DNA from: Setophaga petechia
Lineage: Eukaryota > Chordata > Aves > Passeriformes > Parulidae
Length of the DNA: 64,000 bases
Direction of reading: 5' to 3'
Assembly (NCBI GenBank): GCA_024362935.1
Contig: JANCRA010000031.1
Span: 10,496,001 to 10,560,000, forward strand
The notes below the pieces were generated by a model, which was not told where the DNA came from, made no database searches, and saw nothing but the letters and a program-made list of their open reading frames with translations. The translations under genes and the position numbers were made by a program. Within the stretch, counting starts at the first letter, position 1. Each line of letters starts with the position of its first letter. This document shows, piece after piece, positions 25,901-39,870 of this stretch.

Positions 25901-28900
25901 GGTTTGATTTTTAGAGAATGAGTGGTTCCTATGAGGACACAGCAAGTGTAGGCGCTCTTCTGCCTTGCAGGTCTTGGTGATTGCTTCTTTGAGTGGTGCC
26001 TGTCAGCATGCAGGAAACTATGAATTCAGCAAGATGTTAGCAGAGGAAATACCCATTAATCTGTTCTCTATTGATATCTGGAGGCTTTGCTTGGATTTCA
26101 TACTCCATCATAACGTGAATTTACCACTGTGTTGGTAAGCAACCATGTTAAGTCTGTCTTCCCACAAAGTACTACCACTTTTATTAGGAAGAGTTTTGCT
26201 GCAACTAATTAATTCATTTTAAAAGGAAGGTAGGGAGAGGGCCCATGTTACATTTCAAATGTAACTTTGCCAGGATTTCCTTTAGTTTAGTCTTTTTATT
26301 AAAATCTCCACCCTTATCTCCTATGAACCCTGATTCACTAAATTACTCCTATAAATAAGTTTCACATGTTTAAAGGTAGGTCTGCCTGTTCCTTGATGAC
26401 TCGAGGGCCATGGCTTTCTATTGGACAGTTAAATGCTACCCAGGAAAATCACCAAAGGTCACTTTTCAGTATTATTTTTTAACATGAACTCAAAAAGGTT
26501 GGCAAAAATGCTTCAGTAGGTTTTCCTGAAAAAACTGAGCAATATTATATATCTGTCTTTCTGCAAATATGAAGCTTTGGTACAAACCACAGCTTACCTG
26601 GCTGTGTCCTGTTTTCTTCTTCTATTTTGAGTATTTATTTCTGCAGATAAATGGCATGCAGTACTCTTGACTTGCAGTCATACAAATGGTCATTAACAAA
26701 TCAAAGCTGGAATTTTCAAAAACAGTCAGCATAAGCCTTGCTCTAATCTTATTCAAGTTACTGGCAAAACCCCTAGAGAGGTTATTTTTCTTTTTCTACA
26801 GATAGCCCCTCATAAGCCTATCCTATATCCAGAAGAGTATTTCCCCATTTCTGGTAGAATCATTATAGGAGTTATTACATAAGGAATGAACATTTTTTAT
26901 CTTCTTTTATATAATTATGGATTCAGAAGAAATTAAATCAGCAAGTTTAGTAACGGAGTCAAAAACTGAAGAGACTGTTTCAGTACATTCAGGGTCACTG
27001 TTATATTTGATTTTGTAGCCCATAAAATCTTCCCTGCTGTAGTGGATGCCTAAAATGACTGGCTTTATATGCTGATTTTTCTTTCCCAAAAGGCACAGGT
27101 AGGCTCCTTAGGCTATGGTTTAAACTTCTTTAAAAACCCAAGAAAAATAATAAAGCTGACCTTTAATCTGCTTGATTTCTTTTTAAGTACCAGAACAAAG
27201 TGAACAGTCTTTGAAGGAAAGAAGATGCAAAGTCAAAGCTCAAAGCAAATGGATATTGTAAGGAGTCTTTCCCCACCTCTTTTTGTACTGCATTTCCCTG
27301 GCACCCCATGGGCTGTGTAGCACTTCTAGCACCAGCACAGGCTGGGCACATCAGCAGCAGCCTCCCTGCAAACTCACACCTTGCTCCAAAAGTGCCATCA
27401 CGCCCAGGAAACCTCCAGGATCCCTGTTGTGTTGTCTCTTGCAAATATCCTCTGCATCACATACACTATGAGCTGAATTACTTCAGGGATCACCTGAAGG
27501 GTGTTTTTGTACCTACTTCCACCACTGTTTTGGCTTTTCTCCCCTTGAAGCATAGCCTGCTGCTGCTCATTGCTACTCAAGGGCCAGGGTGCCTGGGCCA
27601 TGTGTTTCCCTCCAGTTTGTTCAAGCTAATTTGATTTGTGGATTTGCAGAGACAACATCAGAGACTGATTCTTAACTGGTCATCCCAACCCAAAGTTCCT
27701 TCCCCTTAGATAAGGCTAATTCACACCTCCTGCTGGCACAGACAATTTGCTTTAAAAGTAGATAACCAAGCTCGGGAAGGAAGGATTGGCTGGGGGGACT
27801 GGAGCAGTTGGTTTCTGTGCTGGGAATCCCTGTCAGGCTGAACAAAATCTCTCCTGCTTGCTGAGAAAGAAGGGAGAGTCACTTCGTGTGCCTCAGACCT
27901 TCACTAACCTGCGGAGTTTGCAGGCTCTGCCTTGCCTGCTGCATCCAGGTGGACTTCACTCAGTCAAGCATCTGTTCCTGGCTGCTCATCCAGCTTTTTT
28001 CCAATAAGTAAAAACCAGTAATGTTATTTTTATTTTAAAAAATATTAACTAAAAAATCAAGCTGCAGGCTGCATCTGTCATGCTGTTTGATCGCTGCTCT
28101 CTGTGTGGGGCACACTGCTATACCTTGTGGGAGTACAACACATACGCAGCTATGCCATTTTTATGTGCATGTGTCCCACAGTCCTTCACTGTGCACAACT
28201 CTGATCACTGATGTCATGATTACTCATGTCAGATGTCTCATGGTGGCTTTCAGGCCTTTTGTTCCCCTTTCATGATGACTGTAGGGAGATCTTGCCAAAG
28301 TACCATCATCAGCAAACAAAATGAAAATCAGCAAGGATTTTGGTTTGTCAGTAAGCAAAATCTGCAGCTCAGGAAATTTTGAGCTATTGTTATAACAAAA
28401 GCAGCTCCCTGTCTTTTAATTTTCATTTGCTTGGACTTGGATCTTTCTCTCAGCTTTTCCACAATTGAATTCCTTATGAATTTACTGTAAGCTAAACCAG
28501 AGAAACTGGAGATCTACATAACACAATCATTGTCTCAGTGATTTTGGGTACAGAAACATTTTCATAGAAAAAGTTGTGAAAACACTATAAGACACTGAAA
28601 AAAAGAATTTTTTCCCCCAGCTTTCCTCCAATTTATAATTAGAGCACTTAATAAAAATTTCAAAATATCAAAAACTTCAAGGAGCCATGTGGATCAGTCA
28701 TTCTGCAACTGTATTTAGAGGAGACTTGAGAATTTGTACATAAGAGGCCTGAAGAACAAAGACATCTGCCCACAGGAAGGATATTAATATTGAAGGAGGC
28801 CTACATTTGAGCATGCTTCTATCCCAGCTTCAGGGGATTTTCTTCCAGCAGAAATTTTCCTGCTTCAGTTGCTAATTTCCCTGAAGGCGTTTTGACAAGT

Positions 28901-30149
28901 AGGATGCCTCTTTACACTTTTTGTCATAGCTATGGTATTTGAGGGAACCAAAGTGAAAATCTATAAATCTGCATGTATACAACAGAGGAAGGAGGTGTTA
29001 GTACATGCTTAAGGGCAGACAAAGGATTATATTCTAATCTGTTCATTTTGCTAAGCAGAAGTTGTGCAGATTTACCAGGTATTACCTGTGTCTGTTTAAA
29101 TTACAACTTATCTTTTAAAAAATAACCAGCCTTGATACAAGCATTCCAGTGGATGAAGAATCGATTGCATTCCTTGGGAGATTGTTTCAGCCATTTATTA
29201 CTAATACATGAAGTTGAGATTTTCAAAATCACCTTGAGAAGTGAGCAAACCAAGATCTGGCAGCAGTTCATCTTTAAAATCTCCATATGGAGGAATTTCT
29301 TCAGCATTTCGATAGTGTACCTCTGGAGCCTAGCTGCAATTAAAGTGCTATTAAGTCCCTGAAGTCTTTTGATCTCAGTTCATATTGGCTGTGTGCATTT
29401 AATCCTGTCCCTTTCTTCCCAAAGGTTGCACATATACATACACACACAACACATATATATAGATGTATAAATAATGACTGAATGAGTTAATAGAAGCTGC
29501 CAGTGTCCAGAATCAGTAAGTGCAAAACAGTGCTCTGGTTAGGCTTCCATAGAGTCCTGTTGTATGCATGATGGGAAATGCTTCCCTGTTGTTTACATAG
29601 ATCTGAAAAATGAGGTTTTGGCCTCCTGTAGCAAATGCTTAGGGAATATGTGCTGGGACATTGGAACACTTGTTTCACTAGTGCCAAACAAACAAAAAAC
29701 CCCCTCAAAATTCCTGGATAATATTTTCTAATTGTTTTTGGAAAAAAACTGTAATTTTTTCCACATCAGTTAACACATTGTCATGACAATTAAATTTATT
29801 TTCCAGCAGTGTTCTACTGTTCCAAGTCTACCCATAGAATGTGCACAAAATACCTAATTAACCTCTTACAGCAATTTGCTTTTAAAGTACTTTACAGAAT
29901 ATTACTGATTGAAAACTTCAAAGGAAACCCTCAATTATTTGACAGTGGAGTGTGGCCTGTGTTACAAAAACCAAATTAATTGACCTGGACTAGAAACCAT
30001 CCCTGACCTACTGTCTGATTTTCTGATGCCTCTTCCTTCTGGTATCAGTGATAGCATGTGAAAAGTAATCACAAAATGATGTAGCTTCATCATACCAAAA
30101 AGACATGTAAGTAGGAGAAGGGGACTGGATTTCAAGAAAGCAAGCTAGA
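19941..30149. other. Intergenic DNA, no gene recognised
   Basis: About 10 kb downstream of NUAK1. Open frames here are short (under ~110 codons), lack recognisable domains and conflict with each other. The only structured element is a CA/TA microsatellite near 29.43-29.47 kb. I see no RNA gene or clear interspersed repeat. Confidence 0.75.
29429..29472. repeat. CA/TA-rich microsatellite
   Basis: An imperfect run of CATATACATACACACACAA followed by CACATATATATAG, alternating pyrimidine and purine for most of its length. Confidence 0.8.
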
Positions 30150-30365
30150 CTTACGGAGGAAGATTAAAAAAGCTAATTATGTTTAACTTGGCTGACAGAC
30201 TGCTAAAAAAGGGGATATGATAACTGCCTTCAAATATTTGAAAGATGCATAATACACCAAGGAAAGAGGGAAATAGTTTTAGAGAAAATCTGGTAAAGCA
30301 AAATTTAGACTGGGTAGAATGCTAATGAGACCTGTCAGACTGCAGAAAAATTTCCCGAGGGAATT
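30150..30365 (+). mobile_element. Ancient L3/CR1-like LINE 3' fragment
   Basis: The series GGATATGATAACTGCCTTCA, AATATTTGAAAGATGCATAA, AAATTTAGACTGGGTAGAAT, GAAAAATTTCCCGAGGGAAT follows, in order and spacing, the end of the reverse-transcriptase ORF and 3' tail of L3/CR1 LINEs ('gatatgatagctgtcttcaaatatttgaa', 'gcagatttaggctggatataaggaaaaacttcc'-type strings known from amniote genomes). It is full of stops and indels, so it is a fossil. The borders are approximate. Confidence 0.65.
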
Positions 30366-33054
30366 AGTCAACACCTCACTAAAAAAAATACTTTGGACAA
30401 CATGTATTGAGGGGGATTGCAGGGAATAATCCTTCAGCGAGAAAGTCAGGGACCAGGGAGCTTCACAGGCCACATTCTCTCCATTATTGCTGCTGTTGTC
30501 AATGGCATATGATTGTAAAGATTTTCCCAACAACGTTTTTGAGCCACAAGACTTTTATTTTCTCCCTGCCAAACAGTAGATGGAAGGAAATTCTCTTTGA
30601 GGTAAATGACTCTTTTTATGGAAAAAATTGAAACATCAAGAGAAAAGTCACCATATTTGGAATGGGAGCAGTGGAACACACTGAGATAGTGTCGTGCCAA
30701 CTTTCCTGGACTCCCCAGGAAAGTGTCAGTGCAGCTGACAGGAGTGCCCTCATTGGAGTGCCATGGAATTGGAGACAATCTGGCTTTTGGATCATGTATG
30801 TAGCTCCTGTTCAAAATAAGCTCTGTGCTGGACTTGCACTTTAGCAGCTATCTCGTGTCAAAAGCCAATCTGCCTTGAATCTGTTTTTTTTCTTCTAAAT
30901 CAGCTAATTTGATTTTGTCAGCCCAGCTCCAGAGCACCTTTTTTTTTTTTTTCACTCTATACCTGCCTTCACTATTAGGGATTGCATTTCTATGCCAGAA
31001 AAACCAGCCTATATTTTTCCCCAGGACTGGATCCTCTGCATGATCTACCACAGCTGAGACTTAACATAGCTGGAGTGGAGCAACTGTGAATCTACTTAGC
31101 ATCAATGTTATGAAAGTCAGTGGAAACAGCTGATCCCTTAAAATGAGAAGGGAACCAGTGTTTCACTGCACATTTATGCAGATGTAACTCCTCTGCCTTA
31201 TACTAGGATAAGCTGAAGCTAGGCAGTAGTGAGTCAGACCTAATATGTTTAGTACTTGTATACTAAATTTATGAGGCACCCAGTGACATTTGCCTTATGT
31301 ATAATGGTAGCACTCCCAGCAGGATGATCTAATCAGTCATGAGGAATTATGGTACAATGTTGGAGTTTATTTAATGCTTAATGTTCGCAACAACCTCCAG
31401 CGTTGATTTTAATCTGGTTACTGCTCACATTGTGAAACAGATCTCAGCGGAGCAGCAGCAGCAGAGATCAACCACATCCTATGCAGCATGGCATATATCA
31501 GCAATACAAGGCTGCACTGTTTTTCTGACAGTCAGAGGAAGCAGAGTTGATTCACACACCAGAACAATTCCTCTCACCAAGACACTTAGGAATGCATCAA
31601 AGGAAACATTTCTGCAGGCTTCCTGTGAGCAACAGTCTTACTGGAAATCAAAGGCTAAAAAAAAGGGCACTTTTAAAAAATGGTGCCCTTGACAAATGGA
31701 GCAGGAAAACCTGTGAAAATTTGTATGCAGCAGAATGACTTTTCAAGGAGTGCATGCCAAGGTGTTAATTTTGCAGTACATTCTTGGATTGTCACATTTT
31801 CCTGCTTTGTATTCCCTCCAGGAGGAGACCGAGGCCGAGAAAGGTTTACCTCCTCCAGAAGATAGACTGTCCCTTAAAAAGAACCAATAATAGAGGAAAA
31901 AAGGAGGAAAGAGAACTTCCATCCAAGTGGGTTTCTCAATTTCTAAGGAAAATGTTCCAAAAAAGTGAATGAGCTTTTTATATCCAAAATCTCCTTCTGG
32001 AGTCCCCCCAGCTTGGTTCATGTTCCCTTCAAGTCATTTTTACAGCAAATATTTCCTGAGCAGGAAGGGCAAATTGTTCTGCTAGTGGAATTTAGTCAAA
32101 AGGTTTTAGGGAAATAAAATAAATATTCACAGCTGTTGTGTCAGTGCCACAGAGAAGAAGCAGATTCACGAGGATGGCTGGTTTGTATCCTGTCCAACCT
32201 TCATCTAAGACTGGCGAGCTCATTTTGCTAATTTCCCCTGGAGAGATCACTATTCTATCCCCTCAATGACTTCTTGAACTACTTGCTTAAGAGATGTATT
32301 TTAGTGGTATCTGTTTGCGTGATTGATTGTTCTTATGACTTGCTGCTTGGTAGCAGCTTAAATATTACATTAAAAAAAAAAAAAAAGAAGCATAAAAAAC
32401 TCCTTCCTAGTAAGTTAAAGTTACATCAAGGAGGTTGTCACATTTAACAGTCCTGCAAACACATGTGACAACGTGGTGAGCAACTGAACCCATCCAACTT
32501 CTTTGCTTGGGCTGTCAGAGAAACAAATGACTGTGGACTTTTCTTAAAGAAGCTTATAGTAGCATTTTAAATATCATGGGTCAACAGACAAGGATCTTGT
32601 ATTCTCCAGACAAAAACACACCGCCTGTGAGTACTACCAATACAGATCCTGCTTTCTGGCTTGGAGGAAAAGCAACAACACCGCACCTCCCACAGCAACA
32701 GAAACAGCTGGCAGTGCACAGCCTCATACGGATCCTCTTCCCAGCTGCCCCACATTTGCAGGACAGTGTCCCTGCTGCCCCCTGCATGTTGCTTTGCTCA
32801 GTGAAATGACCTTCAGCATGACACTTCTAGGTAGGTCTCTGTGTGTGCCCAGGCCAAGGATGTTTTGAGGTAGGGGACATGAGCCCTCGGCCCAGCTTAG
32901 GGTGCTAAATGCCTACCATGAACTCTCCTGAGCAAGAGTCTAGACTGTCCAGACTGCAGCTGTGTACTGGGTTTTATCGTGGAGGAACAGGGACGTCAGA
33001 ATGAGACAGAGAAGGTAATATGCCTGGTTACTTTATAGATCCAGTTAACAAGAA
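30366..33054. other. Intergenic DNA, no gene recognised
   Basis: Unique-looking sequence with a T14 run (30939-30952) and an A15 run near 32372-32386. Several overlapping frames of 60-120 codons on both strands show no domain or codon bias. Confidence 0.7.
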
Positions 33055-33076
33055 GGGGGGGGGGGGGGGGGCGGGG
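33055..33076 (+). repeat. G17 homopolymer (plus GGGG)
   Basis: An uninterrupted run of 17 G (33055-33071), then C, then GGGG. It can form a G-quadruplex, and its length is unreliable in assemblies. Confidence 0.9.
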
Positions 33077-33119
33077 AATTCCTACATTGTGAAAATGACT
33101 CTTTTTTCCCTCCCTGTTG

Positions 33120-33470
33120 TTTAGAACTTTGCCACTGTTTAAATTTAAGCAGATTTGCTATCCCAACATCTGCAGTTTGATTATTTGACTATTGCTTGGC
33201 TCAGGGTCAAACCACAGCAGAATACACTCGTTTGTGATTTACAGCCTGGGCTGTGATTATAATGGTTTTATTTTAGTTGGACCACTATTTACAAGCTCAT
33301 TTCTATTACTGCACAGTATTGTAATAACAATGGTAGAATTATTAGGTCTTGCAGAAACAATCGCACATAGTAAATGGCTGCAGCTCACAGGGTGCGGCTT
33401 AAGTGCTCCAGCAGCCTGGCAATGTCTGCAGCACAGAGGTTGCCATTTTAATAGCAAGGTGGGGAGGAGA
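33120..33470. promoter_or_regulatory. Candidate conserved non-coding element (enhancer-like)
   Basis: This block shows no repeat and no coding sign but a dense set of developmental factor-like motifs: homeodomain cores (TGATTATTTGAC, TGATTATAATGG), an ACAAT inverted pair (33318-33331), AACAATGG, GGCTGCAGCTC, and a balanced composition typical of vertebrate conserved enhancers. No alignment was possible, so this is a hunch from texture. Confidence 0.3.
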
Positions 33471-33559
33471 GTGGAGGAGAGGGCCAGAGAGAGGGAAGAA
33501 ACCAGGGAGAAACATGGTTATCATTCATTCTTTTCTAAGTAAATAGAAAGGACATGTGG

Positions 33560-34400
33560 ATTAGGCACTGAAAGTAAATGCTGAGAGGGGAAAGAGCTGT
33601 TGTTCCCCTCAGCAGGGTTAAATAAGGTACTCTGCCTCGGCACTGACGGCCAGCAGCTGCTAGGAGCCACTCTGCATGCCATGAGGGACCCCACAAGGCC
33701 CTGCCAAGGGGCACTTGTGGCAGTGGGGAGGGTCCTATATAGCCCTGGCTGTCTCCACTTGCCCTGGAGAGCCCATGGCCACCCACGGTGGAAGTGCCTG
33801 AGGTGCAGAAGCTCAGCCCTGGGGGGGTCTTACCTGGCAGTAGGTGGGTGGGAGGACGAGGTGGGCCTGGGGGTTTTGTGGCACTTCTGAGGGGCCTGCT
33901 GAGGCTGGCCCAGAAGGACTGGGCCAAGATGGTGTGAGCCATTGTCAGGGTGTCCTGTCACCATGCAGGGCTGGTGCCGCTGCTCCACAGGCATTTTCAG
34001 GGCTTGCCTTGGGACCCTATGTTGTCTCTTTTTTCTCCTTGTGAAAAGAGGAAGGATACTCAGGGTTTTACCTGGTACACCACAGTGCCAACCCCACAAG
34101 GCTGGAGCCAACCACTGCTGCAGGCCTCATATTTGACCTACCAGTGTGAGGAGCACTGGGAGCTCCTGCTGAAGACTTGCAGGTGTCAGGCAGTTCTGAA
34201 AATTAGGTTTTTATGTGATTGGTCGCCCTGGGGGGTCAGTGGCAGGGTGGACAGGATGGAGAGGAAGCCAGGTTTCAGGCCCTGCCACTCTCCTGCTCTC
34301 CCTGAGGGGAGCAGGAAAAGGACAGTTTATCCATTCTCTGGCAGTGCTGTCCAAGGACTTCCACCTCCTGCCCCACCACTGGCTGAAAAGTAAATATAAA
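33560..34400. other. GC-rich intergenic block, origin unclear
   Basis: Markedly more GC-rich than its surroundings, with G/C runs (GGGGGGG near 33821) but few CpG, so not a CpG island. Open frames of 90-147 codons exist on both strands here, as expected by chance in GC-rich DNA. A degraded repeat is possible, but I cannot name one. Confidence 0.4.
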
Positions 34401-37400
34401 AAAATGATGATTATCTAGTCTCAGGCAGGAAAAAAACATCTTCAAAATCAAATAGAAAAAAAAAATCAAAGGAAGAGTAGTATCAAGAGTTATTATCATT
34501 CATTGTGAAGAATGTAAGACAAGGAAACAGCCCTGTCCCGATTCACAGGGCTAAAGTCCTTTCTCTGATGTGACTGCTCGACCATCACCTGAGTCTGCAC
34601 ATGAAGAGCAGGTGAGCTGAATCACCCTCTCTCCTGACTATGAAAGGATCATAGGCCAAAAAAGCACTTCATATGGATGTTTCAGATAAATTACTCAAGA
34701 TGCCTGAGATTAAATAATATTTAAGATATCCTATTTAAGATAATGGTTATAAAATTGTGTGTCCTCGAGGCCTGTCCTGTGCTCAGCTACCCTGCCTCTT
34801 ACAGATGTTGTTCGCTATTGCTGACCTGCTCTGTTCAAGGGTAAAATTCTTCAAAGCTAAGAGAAAAAGTAGTATTTCTTTCTCTGATTGACCTCTGTGT
34901 GTGTACCTCTCTCTGTTTAAAAGCTGCTGGTTTCCTGGGTGTTTTGGCCTTTTAGAACAGAACCTTCTGACTAGAATTCTGTATAGTGAGAATTTTTAGG
35001 GATTTCTGCAGTCCTTTTGTACTAATTAATTCCCCAGTGCATTAGCATCACCAAAGCTAGATTAATCTTCTTTTCATTTTGGTGCTGAGATCAGTGATAG
35101 TTTATTGAGCCTGGTACAGTTTTACTACTTGCATTTACCGCCTCTAAGATGGCTTTTCTCTTAAGTATGTCCTGAGACAAGATCCCACTTTAAAACTCTC
35201 TCTGGCCAAGCTGCCAAGCAGAACTGGTCTCCTGTGGGGTACAATCCAGTGCCAAAATTCCCCCTGCTTCATCACAGATGCAAGATTTCCCAGCAGCTGG
35301 CATGTCATCCTGTAACTTTAGGAATTAAGCTGTATCATTTTGTCAGAGAGAAATTAGGATGGACTCCTCTGCTAAAGGGAAGGACTAGTAGGAGATTGGT
35401 TGACACATAGGCTGTGCTGCCTGGGCTTTTCTCATGGATGTAACACAACAGTTCTGCAGTCTAACTTGCTTTCTGATGGAGTCAGATACCTTCCTTGTAT
35501 TTTTCAGGAGCCACTGAAAAATCAGGCTGAGAGGTAATTCCTATATAATTGCCCAGCCTTATAAAAGACACTGCAGAGAAGAGAATTTATAGATGGTCTT
35601 GCCTGAGCTCATTTATATCATGCCATGATAATGTGCGAAAAGCAATCTTTCTGCTGGTTTTTGTGGATGGCAGAGACAGCAAAGGGTCTAGCCCTGCCCT
35701 TAGCACTGTGCCTGCTGAAAGTGAAATTGATGCTGAATTGCCATCAACTCCAGTGGCAAATGCATGTGATCCCCTTCAAGTTGTATTTGCACTGTTTTCG
35801 CTTCTCTTGGCTTAAATAAAGATCAGTCTTTGCAAGCTTTCTATGCATCAACTGCTTCCACCAACTTCAAGGATATATTTGAGAGGATGAAGATTATTTC
35901 TTTATATGTGGCTTGCAAGATTAGAGTCAAAGATGCACAAATCTTGCCTAAGAGGGCTGAAACAGAGCTTAGCTTGCTCATCTGCTTCTGTCACATGCAG
36001 TGAACCTGACTTGTAGCTCTGCTCTGACTTCAGCATGGTGCTAAATACTTTGCAGCACAGTGCTTCCCAAAAAAGTTGGGAACCCTACATCTGCAGGGAA
36101 AATCAAACAGATTGGAGAAATTAATTGTAGAGTTCCCACACACGGCTCTGCATTTAAAGTGAGTGCAAACAAATAGGTCTGATAAGCTGGGCTACTTGAA
36201 AAAGAAGTGAGCAGTGCAAACCAGTGAAAAATACATTTGCATTGGTGATATTTTAATCACTTATACTTTCATTAAACAAAATACTTAAGTAGATCTTATG
36301 CTTCAATGAAGTTGAAGGGACTTGAGTATACTCTTTAAATCCTGTAAGTGCTTAAAAGTGCTGCCAAGCAAGGATGCAAGTCCTCAAAGTGCTTGGGCTG
36401 AGAGTATACTTAAGTGTTTTGCTGAATCAGATCCATGGTGTCACAGAGACTCAAAGTGAGCTCAGAGGTTTCAGCCAAGATGAAGGATAAAGCCAAACAG
36501 CATAACAGGAAACTCTCAGGATTTTCCAGAGTCTAGTGCATAATTAGATTAATTGCACAATCCCATTTTAGGATTATTAGTGGCTTTGGGGGTTTTTAGA
36601 CCATTAAAAAGAGAAGGAGTCTTCCTTTGCAGACATGCACAAAATCTATCAGGTAACTTTTCCTATGCTTTCCTAGTATGTGGCATTTCAAAATTAAAAC
36701 AAATGTCAGTGACACTGCATTTAGTTCTGAGTAATTAAAAACATCCAGTTTGTGAAAACAATTTATTCTCCTGTGTTCAGCTAGGTAGCAATAAATTATT
36801 TCCCAAGTTTTCCCTGGGACACTAAGTGGAATGTAATGGTATTGCAAGTAGAACATAACACTGCCATAGCAATTGCATCTAGGCATTGCTAACCATACAT
36901 TTTAGCAAGAAATTCTTAATTATATACTTTATGGCACACAAGCATGTTTAATATAAATATTTAATTTACAGATTTTAAATGTTTCCTCTACCTCTGAACT
37001 GCATTAGCCACTTCTATTGCCTGCAGAAATACATTAAGCAAAGCAGATAGAACAGTTCTGTCCCACTGCTTCATGTCTTCATTCCCCTTAAAATTCTATC
37101 CTATTACTTGGACACAGCCCGACCATGTGACCTTCAGCACTAAATTTCAAAGAGGTGATAACTGCTTTGAAATTGATGGAAAGAGCCATAAATGAGACTA
37201 AAGACATAAAAGGAGTCTGTTACCTTCATGCTGACTTTGCAACTGCTATGTGATTCCTTTCCATTGTTTGAATTTATTCAGTTATCCCAGAACAAGTCCT
37301 GAAACTGTACACTCTGTTGAGCAAAATTTAATTGGTTTCAACAGACAATGCACCTCTGAGGAGCACTAGACAATCTCTTGCACTTATCTATGCTAATCTT

Positions 37401-39549
37401 ATGCTTCATTCATCCTGTTTGCTGGTGTTCTGTAACCTCCCCAGTCCAGGGTCAGGGCCCTTGGGGCAGCAATGTCTGCCAGCCCCTGTTGGCTGGGCTC
37501 AGATAGTCCCAAATGCTGGTAACATGCCAGGAGCTGAGTTTGAATGATCCAGGCTGATTACTTGCAGTGACATTGGGGGTGTCTGCACCACATGTCTTGG
37601 GTGGCAGATTTTCCCTTTTCTGGGATATCTCAGCAGACCCCATCACCTTCCTCCCTCCCAAGAGCTGGTTGGGGAGTAGTGCCCACCCCAGAACTTAATG
37701 TGCCTTGATGTCTAGAGTTGGGATCACAGACCAGACTTGACCGTGCTTTAGCAAAAATGAAAGAAACCCTAAACTAAAAATGGCTTCATTTCCCAGATGT
37801 TGTTGTCTTCCTTTGCCTTTCATACTCCCTGTATATCTGACTTTAAAATGGGTTAGCAGCAAGGCTTAGCATCCAGAAATTATGGAGATATATGAGGGTT
37901 TGATTCCCCATGGGCTCTCCTTCTCCCGCTATGGCTCCTCCAGGATGTCAGAGCAGATCCGTGCAATGTAGCCCAGACTTAGATTGAACCCCCTTTGTCC
38001 AGCATATGCAGCCTGTGCCAAGAGTCCTCTTTGGGGGTTACAAGCTGGTGCTCTGTCCCAGCTCCCGTCTGCTCTGCACACAGTTGTGTAGATACCACAC
38101 ATGTCCTTTCTCTTAAGCTTCAGCTCCACAGTGCAGTAGCCAAGTGCAGAGAAAGCCAAAAGTTACTGGTTTCTCCCCTCAGCAAATTACTACAGAGATG
38201 AAGCCAAAAGGGGGTGTGGAGGCAGGCACAGAACAGCACTTTTATGGTGCTTGGTTGCTGCTGACTGCTGCTCCAAAGGGGACAAAACCTGGGCATTGAC
38301 TTCCCATATGCATCTTTAAAGGCTGACTATCATTACTTTTAAAAAATGCCATTATATCACAATGGATAATATTCTGCCACATCAGCTTTAAAATCTACTG
38401 AATGCAGGATCACTCAAGATCTAGACCTCCTGTGAGTGATAGGATTCTTAGTAATAAGGAAATGAATAGCTGGAGGATAAAGTTGCCAAGGAAAATGTAA
38501 ACTGCTTTTCAAAAGCAGTTGAGAAAATATCATTGAGATTGCTCAATTAAACATGGATATTGTTTAAAATGAATGGGGGGAGGCAGCAACAGGCAAGGAA
38601 CAGCTGTGCCTGTTGAATCCTATCCCTTTGTTTGAGCAACAGCACAAATCCCCACACATTTGGGATCTTTTTTATTATCTTTGCCCCCACCCCACATATA
38701 CTTATCATTATTTATAGGATCTCTAACAGCATCTCAGATTGTAACCTTGATTTATAATACCGGAAATGCTGGCACCACATTTTGTTTGTGTGGAAGTGAG
38801 CTAGGTGGACTTCATAGCTGTGCTGTAATGTTGCTGTGAAGAATAGCAGATGTTTAGCTGTTTTCATTTCCACTCCTCAGTGGACAATCAACAAGGTCTG
38901 ATAACTTCTCTTGCTTGCTGTGGGGTGGCCCAGAAATCTAAGTGGGGGGTCTGGCCAGAGAATAACACACTGCTGGATCACAGAATACATGCATCAGCAT
39001 TTACATAGGCAATGACAATAGATAGCTCAGTAACTGGGGCATTGTTTAGAGCTTTTCTTGTACCTCTGATTGCCCTATGTCTGTTGCCAAACTTTTTGGG
39101 GGTTGTTTTGCCTATGTGATACTGTCCTCTTTTGGGACTTCCCACAGGAGGTCAGGCACCTTTCTTATCTTTTTTCAGGAACTGAAAGTACAGATGAGAA
39201 ATATTTTCCCCCAGTAAATATTTTCACTAAAACAGAGACACCTTTATGTAACTGCATTTCCTGTAAACTCTTAATGATAAACCTCCTGCGTTTTGGAGGA
39301 AAACAAACAGGCAAGCAAAATCCTCAGCCCACCCTTGTGCTCAGCAAGTTCCTCCAGGAAAAAATCTAGCCATGTCTGCAAAAACTGTGTTGTGTAATGC
39401 CAAGGAAATGCAAGAAACCAACAAACACTCTCGTTCATCCCTCAGCCAAGCTTTCTTCCCACTCTTTTCCACTTGTTTTAAACTAATACCATCTAGTGAC
39501 TGCAGGGGAGCTTCCCTCCAGGGAAGTCATAGACTGCATGATGCAGGGC
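34401..39549. other. Intergenic DNA, no gene recognised
   Basis: Unique-looking AT-leaning sequence with nothing recognisable; no frame longer than 100 codons. Confidence 0.7.
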
Positions 39550-39870
39550 CTGCGTCACTCAAGCAATGATTTGCGCTTGTACAAATAAGCTCAGCTTCTC
39601 TCATTACTCTTGATTGATCAGATGCATTGGAGCCTCACTGAATTCTAAACCAGTTGAGTCAATCCAATATCAAAGCTGAATCATGATGAATGAGCGTAGA
39701 TTGATCTTAAATAACCCAAGAAATGTGGCTACTTGAAAGGGTGTTAACCAGTGTCAAGGGAGTTACTCTTCTTTTATGCCACTATAAACAAGAGCACTGC
39801 TAAGCTGTGAGTCATAACCCATTTATCTTTTGCTGCTTCTATTTTCAGAGCAGATCTACTGGCTTTGCTG
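39550..39870. promoter_or_regulatory. Candidate conserved non-coding element
   Basis: A repeat-free, motif-dense block with TTGATTGATCAGATGCATTG, AATCATGATGAATGAGC, TTGATCTTAAATAACCC and CACTATAAACAAGAG (forkhead- and homeodomain-like cores). No ORF. This is inferred from sequence texture only. Confidence 0.25.

Noticed and set aside
33535..34393. GC-rich frames of 135 and 147 codons as a gene or CpG island
   Set aside because: Both strands are equally open, CpG is scarce, and no domain is seen.
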